DNA from: JBDLSY01 sp043777895
Lineage (GTDB): Bacteria > Pseudomonadota > Gammaproteobacteria > Burkholderiales > Burkholderiaceae_C
Length of the DNA stretch: 9,436 nt
Reading direction: 5' to 3'
Assembly: GCA_043777895.1 (NCBI GenBank)
Contig: JAYWHD010000075.1
Span: 1 to 9,436 of the forward strand
The translations under genes were made by a program, and so were the position numbers. The notes under the pieces were generated by a model. The model was given only the letters and a program-made list of their open reading frames with translations, was not told the DNA's origin and ran no database searches. Below, piece after piece: positions 1 to 5,552 of the stretch. Within the stretch, counting starts at the first letter, position 1; every line of letters starts with the position of its first letter.

Positions 1-37
1 TAAAATATATAAAATATATAAAAATTAGGAGATTATT
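1..37 (+). promoter_or_regulatory. AT-rich leader and ribosome binding site of the thiolase gene
   Basis: The leader consists of a 9-bp unit, TAAAATATA, at 1-9 and 10-18, followed by a degenerate third copy (19-27). A clear Shine-Dalgarno core AGGAG lies at 27-31, six bases before the ATG at 38, and this supports that start. The AT-rich repeats could contain a -10 element, but the window starts here, so no -35 partner can be judged and no promoter is claimed. Confidence 0.6.
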
Positions 38-1213
38 ATGGTTGATGCCGTTATTGTGTCCACAGCCCGTACCCCACTGGCTAAAAGCTGGAAAGGGTCT
101 TTTAATATGACTCACGGGGCAACACTGGCTGGCCATGCCATTGAATACGCCGTCAAACGTGCAGGTATTGAAGGCGTAGAAGTGGATGATGTGTTACTGG
201 GTTGTGCTAATCCTGAAGGTGCAACGGGCTGGAACATTGCCCGTCAAGCGGTATTGCGTGCAGGTTTACCAGCATCAGTGTCAGGGGTAACAGTTAATCG
301 TTTTTGTTCTAGTGGTTTACAAACTATTGCGATGGCGAGTCAGCGAATTATTGCAGGTGAAGGTGATATTTACGTGGCAGGTGGTGTAGAAAGTATTTCA
401 TGCGTCCAGCAAGAGTTAAATCTTCATATGTTCAAAGAACATTGGTTAAGTAAACATAAGCCTGAAATTTATTTGCCAATGCTTAATACGGCTGAAAATA
501 TTGCTAAACGGTATCAGATTAACCGTCTTGAGTGCGATGAATACGGCGTATTAAGTCAGCAAAAAGCCTGTGCTGCCCGTGATGCAGGCTTGTTCGATGC
601 AGAAATAGTACCCATTACAGTTACCGCAGGTATAGCTGATTTAAAATTGGGGATACGCAGCCAATTAGTGACCGTTACGCGAGATGAAGGTTTTCGTGAT
701 GGCACTACTTTGGACGCACTTAGTTCAATTCGTTCAGCCGTACCTAATGGTGTAGTCGCTGCAGGCAATAGTAGCCAATTTAGCGATGGGGCGGGTGCAT
801 GCGTAGTGATGAATGCCCGTTTAGCCGAACAAAAAGGACTGTCTCCATTGGGTATATTCCGTGGATTTGCCGTAGCAGGGTGTGAACCTGATGAAATGGG
901 TATCGGGCCTGTTGTAGCTGTGCCTAAATTATTAACCCGTTTAGGTCTAACCATTCAGGATATTGATTTATGGGAAATTAATGAAGCCTTTGCAGTACAA
1001 GTGTTGTATTGTGCAAAAAAACTAGATATTCCAATGGATAAACTAAATGTCAATGGCGGAGCCATTGCTCTAGGACACCCTTATGGTATGAGTGGGCAAC
1101 GTTTAACAGGACACGCTTTAATTGAAGGCAAGCGCCGTGGGGCAAAATTAGTCTGTGTGACTCTGTGTGTAGGCGGTGGTATGGGTGCAGCAGCCCTATT
1201 TGAGGTGGCATAA
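38..1213 (+). CDS. Acetyl-CoA C-acyltransferase (beta-ketothiolase)
   Basis: This is a cytosolic thiolase-superfamily enzyme that either cleaves 3-ketoacyl-CoA with CoA (beta-oxidation) or condenses two acyl-CoAs. Its 391 residues are a normal length for degradative and biosynthetic thiolases (about 390). Visible motifs are the nucleophilic cysteine C90 in NRFCSSGLQ, the NEAF box at 315-318, the histidine H347 in GGAIALGHP, and the second catalytic cysteine C377 in LCVGGGMG. All catalytic positions are therefore intact. The start is supported by AGGAG six bases upstream. The CSSG context around the nucleophile differs from CGSS in E. coli FadA, so I do not assign fadA or phbA; chain-length preference cannot be read from the sequence. 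No FadB-like hydratase/dehydrogenase partner is in the window. The stop TAA overlaps the purK ATG by one base, suggesting co-translation. Confidence 0.93.
   Translation: MVDAVIVSTARTPLAKSWKGSFNMTHGATLAGHAIEYAVKRAGIEGVEVDDVLLGCANPEGATGWNIARQAVLRAGLPASVSGVTVNRFCSSGLQTIAMASQRIIAGEGDIYVAGGVESISCVQQELNLHMFKEHWLSKHKPEIYLPMLNTAENIAKRYQINRLECDEYGVLSQQKACAARDAGLFDAEIVPITVTAGIADLKLGIRSQLVTVTRDEGFRDGTTLDALSSIRSAVPNGVVAAGNSSQFSDGAGACVVMNARLAEQKGLSPLGIFRGFAVAGCEPDEMGIGPVVAVPKLLTRLGLTIQDIDLWEINEAFAVQVLYCAKKLDIPMDKLNVNGGAIALGHPYGMSGQRLTGHALIEGKRRGAKLVCVTLCVGGGMGAAALFEVA
1202..1207 (+). promoter_or_regulatory. Ribosome binding site of purK inside the thiolase gene
   Basis: GAGGTG lies in the last codons of the thiolase gene, five bases before the purK ATG at 1213. 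It supports that start and shows that purK can recruit ribosomes itself as well as by coupling through the TAATG overlap. Confidence 0.55.
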
Positions 1214-2382
1214 TGACGGATATTCAACGAAGTATAGGTATTTTAGGCGGCGGTCAATTAGGGCGAATGTTTTGCCAAGCAGCACAACAATTAGGCTTTA
1301 AAACTACTGTCTTAGATGCGGATAACACCAGCCCAGCAGGTTTGATTGCACATCAGCAGATTCAAGCAGATTATGACGATTTAACGGCTTTAAAACAGTT
1401 GGTACAGTCTTGTGAAGCGATTACAACTGAATTTGAAAATGTCCCTGCGGATTCTTTAGCCTATTTAGCCACTATGACGGCGGTATACCCCAGCCATACG
1501 GCAGTGCGGGTGTGCCAAGACCGTACGCTAGAAAAACAATGGTTTGCCGATTGTCAAATTGCGTGTGCACCTAATATTACACTGACTCAAGCACAAGATT
1601 GTTTAACGGTTCCATCAGATTTATTGCCTGCTATTTTAAAAACAGCACAAATGGGTTATGACGGCAAAGGGCAGGTAACGGTTAATACTCACAGTGATTT
1701 ATTGTTTGCTTTTAAACAGTTAGGTTCAGTGCGTTGTGTATTAGAAAAAAAATTAGCTTTAGCTTATGAAATATCGGTCATTGTTGCACGAAGCACTGAT
1801 GGAATCGTGGTTAATTTACCAGTGCAACAAAATTATCACGTGGATGGTGTTTTAGCTTTAACGCAAGTCCCGGCACCGAATATTACTGCTGAACAGGCTA
1901 AACAAGCCATTGCTGCGGCAACAATGATTGCACAACGTTTGGACTATGTAGGCGTACTGTGTGTAGAGTTTTTTATTTTGCAAGATGGCAGTTTACTTGC
2001 TAATGAGTTAGCACCTAGGCCGCATAATAGCGGGCATTACAGTATTGATGCGTGTGATATCAATCAATTTCAATTACAAGTCCGTACAGTAGCGGGCTTA
2101 CCTTTAATTCAACCCCGTCAAATCCAAGCAGCGGTGATGGTTAATATTTTGGGTGATATTTGGTTTAATTTATCTGATACTGACAGATTACGTGAGCCAG
2201 ATTGGGCAAGTATTTTAAATATTAGCGGGGTTCATTTACATTTGTATGGTAAAACGACTCCAAAAACAGGGCGAAAAATGGGACATATTACAGTTACTGC
2301 GGACACTTTAGAAGACGCTCAAATAAAGGCAAAGCAGTGTTGTGAGTATTTAGGATTACAACATTACTTTGTTAAACAATAA
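1213..2382 (+). CDS. purK: N5-carboxyaminoimidazole ribonucleotide synthase PurK
   Basis: This ATP-grasp enzyme of de novo purine synthesis makes N5-CAIR from AIR, bicarbonate and ATP, the step before the mutase PurE. It has 389 residues, somewhat longer than E. coli PurK (about 355). Visible are the N-terminal nucleotide-binding loop GILGGGQLGRM (residues 9-19), TEFENV (72-77), DRTLEK (103-108), the ATP-grasp loop MGYDGKGQ (147-154), the metal/ATP segment VEFF...NELAPRPHNSGH (251-275), and a C-terminal PurK-like domain. The gene starts in the thiolase stop codon (TAATG) with an internal GAGGTG at good spacing. purE, usually the neighbour of purK, is not upstream or downstream here; a thiolase takes the upstream place. 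Its last codons merge into the first unit of the AATATT repeat array that follows. Confidence 0.95.
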   Translation: MTDIQRSIGILGGGQLGRMFCQAAQQLGFKTTVLDADNTSPAGLIAHQQIQADYDDLTALKQLVQSCEAITTEFENVPADSLAYLATMTAVYPSHTAVRVCQDRTLEKQWFADCQIACAPNITLTQAQDCLTVPSDLLPAILKTAQMGYDGKGQVTVNTHSDLLFAFKQLGSVRCVLEKKLALAYEISVIVARSTDGIVVNLPVQQNYHVDGVLALTQVPAPNITAEQAKQAIAAATMIAQRLDYVGVLCVEFFILQDGSLLANELAPRPHNSGHYSIDACDINQFQLQVRTVAGLPLIQPRQIQAAVMVNILGDIWFNLSDTDRLREPDWASILNISGVHLHLYGKTTPKTGRKMGHITVTADTLEDAQIKAKQCCEYLGLQHYFVKQ

Positions 2383-2437
2383 TATTGAATAATAATATTG
2401 AATAATAATATTAAAAACAATATTAAAAATAATATTA
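2375..2437 (+). repeat. Phased 12-13 bp AT repeat array between purK and tadA
   Basis: Five consecutive units of 13, 13, 13, 12 and 12 bp run from the last purK codons into the spacer. Each ends in the palindrome AATATT plus G or A. The palindromes start at 2381, 2394, 2407, 2419 and 2431. Units two and three (2388-2400 and 2401-2413) differ only in the last base, and the first differs from the second by one base. The spacer is almost free of G and C and gives tadA no Shine-Dalgarno sequence. It may be a replication-slippage array or a binding region for an AT-preferring DNA protein; the sequence does not decide. Confidence 0.8.
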
Positions 2438-2453
2438 AATAATCAACTTAATA

Positions 2454-2966
2454 ATGTCAGCAGACCTATCCGATGACTATTTTATGCGGTTAGCTTTAGA
2501 GCAAGCCCACTTAGCCCAAAGTATTGGCGAAGTACCTGTAGGGGCTGTTTTAGTGCAAGCAGGGCAGGTGTTAGCGGTGGGAAGTAACCGTGTGATTCAT
2601 GACTATGACCCCAGCGGACACGCAGAAATAATTGCATTGCGTGCAGCAGGCAAAGCACAACTTAACTACCGCCTGCCTCATACGACTTTGTATGTTACTT
2701 TAGAACCGTGTGCTATGTGTATATCGGCTATATTCCATGCCCGTATTCAGCGAGTGGTTTACGGAGCAACCGACCTTAAAACAGGGGCTTGTGGGGGTAA
2801 TACTGATTTGCGTACTCTGTCAATTAACCACCACACACATTTTGAAGGAGGTATTTTGCAGGCAGAATGCGGCAAAATTTTACAAGATTTTTTTAAAACA
2901 CGCCGTGTTACTACTAAAACTTTAAAAATATCAAAAACTTTAAAAATATTAAATTTAAATGATTAA
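2454..2966 (+). CDS. tadA: tRNA-specific adenosine deaminase TadA
   Basis: This enzyme deaminates adenosine-34 of tRNA-Arg(ACG) to inosine, allowing wobble decoding. Its 170 residues match E. coli TadA (167). The zinc/catalytic motifs of the cytidine deaminase fold are intact: H56-A57-E58 in GHAEII, and P85-C86-x-x-C89 in LEPCAMC. The N-terminal EVPVGAVLV (26-34) is typical of the family. The start at 2454 fits the E. coli N-terminus by remembered alignment, although no ribosome binding site precedes it; the next in-frame ATG (2484) would remove part of the first helix. The C-terminal tail carries a six-residue duplication, KTLKIS/KTLKIL, from an 18-bp DNA repeat. The last 8 bases overlap ldcA. 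Confidence 0.95.
   Translation: MSADLSDDYFMRLALEQAHLAQSIGEVPVGAVLVQAGQVLAVGSNRVIHDYDPSGHAEIIALRAAGKAQLNYRLPHTTLYVTLEPCAMCISAIFHARIQRVVYGATDLKTGACGGNTDLRTLSINHHTHFEGGILQAECGKILQDFFKTRRVTTKTLKISKTLKILNLND
2916..2949 (+). repeat. 18-bp tandem duplication in the tadA tail
   Basis: The 16-bp string AAAACTTTAAAAATAT occurs exactly at 2916-2931 and 2934-2949, giving an 18-bp period. It is in frame and encodes KTLKIS then KTLKIL (from residue 155) at the C-terminus of TadA, outside the conserved deaminase core. Confidence 0.85.
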
Positions 2967-3942
2967 CTTGCTGGCTTCAAAAAAATTAACTTTAAGAATT
3001 GTTGCACCCAGTGGAGCAATGGAGCAGCCAGATATTTTGTTGCGTGCAGTTAAACGTTTAAAGCGAATGGGTTTAAACGTTGAATTAGATGAGCAAACAG
3101 CATTGATTCACCAGCGATTTGCTGGAACCGATGAACACAGAGCCGCTGCATTAGAGCGAGCGTTGTTAGACCCTAATGTTGATATTGTGATGGCAGCACG
3201 GGGGGGCTATGGTGCGCATCGCTTACTGCCGTTGATTGATTGGAAAGCAGCAGCAACAGCGGTTAACTTAAACAATAAAATAATTATTGGGCATTCTGAT
3301 TTTACGGCGATTCAATTGGCTTTATTGTGCTACGGTGCTGCCAGTGTCGCTGGGCCTTGTGCAGGTGTAGATTTTGGTGGTGAACGCTGTAATTCGTTTA
3401 TGAAACAGTCGTTTAATCAAATAATAATGCCTATTTATTCAAATGATTTTACTTTACATAACGCAAGTATTAAAACCATTAAAACTGTAAAATTTAAAAA
3501 TATAGCTTTTAAAAAGACTAAAAAAAGTGTAAATACGACAGGTATTATATGGGGTGGTAATTTAACGATGCTATGCAGTTTATTAGGTACAGCTTATTTT
3601 CCTAAACTAGAACAAATTAAAGGAGGGATTTTATTTATAGAAGATGTCAATGAACGCCCATTTCGCATAGAGCGTATGTTGAATCAGTTACATTTAGCAG
3701 GGGTATTAAGCTGTCAAAATGCCGTATTATGTGGAGATTTTGGTAATCCTACTATTTTAGATTATGACCGAGGGTATGATTTAAACAGCGTCATTGATTA
3801 TGCACGCAATACTTTGGGTTTAGGTGAACGGCTTATTACGGGCTTACCGTTTGGGCATTGTCCTAAAAAGCTATCACTACCAATCGGGCTTCAAGTACGC
3901 TTAAGCCTTAGTACAACTCAACAAGTAAATATTGAATATTAA
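2959..3942 (+). CDS. ldcA: Muramoyltetrapeptide LD-carboxypeptidase (S66 family)
   Basis: This cytoplasmic serine peptidase removes the terminal D-Ala from murein tetrapeptides during cell-wall recycling. It has 327 residues against about 304 in E. coli LdcA. The N-terminal half has ARGGYGAHRLLPLID (80-94) and the nucleophile S113 in GHSDFTAIQ, the same string I recall from E. coli LdcA. The C-terminal half has IWGGNLTML (197-205), the catalytic E228 in FIEDVNERPFR, and H300 in GLPFGHC, so the Ser-Glu-His triad is complete. Most of the extra length lies in a lysine-rich, AT-rich loop around 160-193 containing IKT-IKT repeats. No signal peptide is seen, as expected for a cytoplasmic enzyme. 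The start overlaps tadA by 8 bases and lacks a Shine-Dalgarno. The stop is shared with the RT start (TAATG). Confidence 0.93.
   Translation: MINLLASKKLTLRIVAPSGAMEQPDILLRAVKRLKRMGLNVELDEQTALIHQRFAGTDEHRAAALERALLDPNVDIVMAARGGYGAHRLLPLIDWKAAATAVNLNNKIIIGHSDFTAIQLALLCYGAASVAGPCAGVDFGGERCNSFMKQSFNQIIMPIYSNDFTLHNASIKTIKTVKFKNIAFKKTKKSVNTTGIIWGGNLTMLCSLLGTAYFPKLEQIKGGILFIEDVNERPFRIERMLNQLHLAGVLSCQNAVLCGDFGNPTILDYDRGYDLNSVIDYARNTLGLGERLITGLPFGHCPKKLSLPIGLQVRLSLSTTQQVNIEY
3469..3486 (+). repeat. 9-bp tandem repeat in the ldcA loop
   Basis: ATTAAAACC (3469-3477) and ATTAAAACT (3478-3486) encode IKT-IKT at residues 171-176 of LdcA, in the lysine-rich loop that is longer than in E. coli. A decayed third copy, GTAAAATTT, follows at 3487-3495. 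Confidence 0.7.
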
Positions 3943-5552
3943 TGAACAAGTATATTGACTATATAAATGAAATATCAAAAGAAGAGTTATTTGATGGACT
4001 TGTTGGCTTTGGTCTTTTTTCAGAGAAAATCCCAGATTTTTTAACCAGTGAAACTTTTTTAGAGTTTGTTAAAAATAAAAAAACTATTCTTAATAGTGCA
4101 AAAAATCCTGTAAATTACATACGGTATTGCAGTATGCGTAACAATAGTGTACCAAGATTTTTTGGTATTCCTAATCCAATCGCTTACGCACAACAATGTC
4201 AGTCATTATCAGATAATTGGGAGAAGATAACAGAGCACTTTAAAAATAAAACTGATAAAGACACACTTAAAGTCAGTAGAATCCATTTACGAAAACTACA
4301 AGGTAAATCTGGATTATTTGAAATGAATTACAAAAATCTTGAAAAAGATGGGTCGCCAGAAGATGATATTGTAATTAATAGCAATTATGTCGCTTATGCA
4401 GATATATCAAATTGCTTTCCTAGTATTTATAGTCACTCAATTCCATGGGCTTTAGTTGGTAAACCGAAAGCTAAAAAAAATAGAGATAAAGGAGAGTGGT
4501 TTAATCAAATAGACTTTTATACACGTAATTTAAAAAATGGTGAAACAAATGGTATTTTGATTGGACCGCATTCATCAAGTTTAATTTCAGAACTAATATT
4601 GGTTGATATTGATGAAAAATTAGTGTCTGAAGGTTTCCGATATATCAGACATATAGACGATTATAAATGTTATGTTGATTCTCATAAACAGGCGGAAGAA
4701 TTTTTTTTATCACTTTCAGAAGCACTAAAAGAACACGATTTAACGCTAAACCATAAAAAATCAAAAATAATTTCATTACCCAAAGCCAGTGTGGGACATT
4801 GGAAGGATAAATTAAACTGTTTTAATTTTAAAGATTTTACTTATATTGATGAAACACAACAAGAATGTATTAACCTTAATGGTGTAAAATTTTTCATCAA
4901 TTTGGCTATTGAGCTTATGTTTCAGGAAGAATCTGATGCCGCCATTCTTAACTACGCCATTCAAATTTTAGCTAGAAAAGAATTAAGTATTAGTGCAAAA
5001 AATTATTATTTTAAACAAGTACATCACTTGGTTTTACTGTACCCATACTTTGTTGGTGTGTTGGATAAATATATTTTTAACAAACATATTTTTAATAAAC
5101 AAGCAATACAAACCATAGCAATAGATGTTTTTCGTGTGGGTATTAACAGAAAAAATTATGAAGCGTGTTCTTTCGCAGTTTATTGGGCTTTAAAATATGA
5201 TTTTGAAATAAATTTTGAAATAAAAAATATAGAAAATATAGAAAATATAGAAAAGTTAAGTTTAAAAAAGCAGGCGTTAGATTCTTTAGACTGCATATTT
5301 ATGATGATTGCTTTTCTTTATGACAGTAAATATCAAACATATCAAAATAATTCATACTTACAAGAATATAAAAACAAAGCAAATGATTTAATAGAGGACA
5401 ATGATTTTGATAAATATTGGTTATATATTTATGAGGTTTTGCCTACAGACAAAATTCCTGAATTGTTTAAATCAATGAAAAAAGCAAAAGTTTCTTTTAT
5501 AAGAGAAGCGTTAAAAGTAAAATACAATTATTTAATTAAAAAACCATTATGA
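3942..5552 (+). CDS. Reverse transcriptase-fold protein, unknown-group/Abi (DRT)-like defence candidate
   Basis: The 536-residue protein has the ordered blocks of bacterial reverse transcriptases. These are an IPNP-type entry block PRFFGIPNPIAYAQQ (71-85); motif A, YADISNCFPSIYSHSIPWAL (152-171), with catalytic D154; motif B, GILIGPHSSSLISEL (204-218); motif C, RHIDDYKCYV (236-245), with D239-D240; and a motif-D-like LTLNHKKSKI (267-276). Residues from about 310 to 536 have no motif I recognise and look mostly helical, with short duplications (IFNKH/IFNKQ at 378-387, FEIN/FEIK at 421-428, then NIE repeats). No group II maturase, HNH, nitrilase or primase domain is seen. RT plus a helical C-terminal half is the architecture of Abi/DRT antiphage RTs (AbiA, AbiK, Abi-P2 and related groups), which polymerise DNA, sometimes without a template; the subgroup is not assignable by eye. 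An in-frame TGA at 3933-3935 makes ATG 3942 the first start. The gene is more AT-rich than guaB. Defence function is inferred. Confidence 0.85.
   Translation: MNKYIDYINEISKEELFDGLVGFGLFSEKIPDFLTSETFLEFVKNKKTILNSAKNPVNYIRYCSMRNNSVPRFFGIPNPIAYAQQCQSLSDNWEKITEHFKNKTDKDTLKVSRIHLRKLQGKSGLFEMNYKNLEKDGSPEDDIVINSNYVAYADISNCFPSIYSHSIPWALVGKPKAKKNRDKGEWFNQIDFYTRNLKNGETNGILIGPHSSSLISELILVDIDEKLVSEGFRYIRHIDDYKCYVDSHKQAEEFFLSLSEALKEHDLTLNHKKSKIISLPKASVGHWKDKLNCFNFKDFTYIDETQQECINLNGVKFFINLAIELMFQEESDAAILNYAIQILARKELSISAKNYYFKQVHHLVLLYPYFVGVLDKYIFNKHIFNKQAIQTIAIDVFRVGINRKNYEACSFAVYWALKYDFEINFEIKNIENIENIEKLSLKKQALDSLDCIFMMIAFLYDSKYQTYQNNSYLQEYKNKANDLIEDNDFDKYWLYIYEVLPTDKIPELFKSMKKAKVSFIREALKVKYNYLIKKPL
5071..5100 (+). 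repeat. 15-bp tandem duplication in the RT gene
   Basis: Two adjacent 15-bp copies (5071-5085 and 5086-5100) differ at one base. They encode IFNKH and IFNKQ (residues 378-387) in the presumed helical C-terminal domain. Confidence 0.8.
5201..5250 (+). repeat. Compound 12-bp and 9-bp tandem repeats in the RT gene
   Basis: TTTTGAAATAAA occurs twice without a gap (5201-5212 and 5213-5224), encoding FEIN-FEIK. It runs directly into three perfect copies of AAAATATAG (5224-5232, 5233-5241, 5242-5250), encoding repeated NIE. All units are multiples of three, so copy-number change would keep the frame. The segment is acidic and asparagine-rich and probably a flexible or helical linker. Confidence 0.85.

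Noticed and set aside
556..954. 132-codon open frame on the - strand inside the thiolase gene
   Set aside because: It is antisense to an intact thiolase with all catalytic motifs and resembles no known protein; a shadow frame.
2375..2437. CRISPR array
   Set aside because: Units are 12-13 bp in direct tandem with no unique spacers and no cas genes.
2710..2925. 71-codon + strand frame within tadA
   Set aside because: It overlaps the zinc-binding core of TadA in another frame, has no ribosome binding site and no recognisable features.
3942..5552. Group II intron or retron origin for the RT
   Set aside because: There is no maturase or HNH domain, no intron ends or domain V/VI-like RNA, and no msr/msd-like inverted repeats; both flanks are intact overlapping genes.
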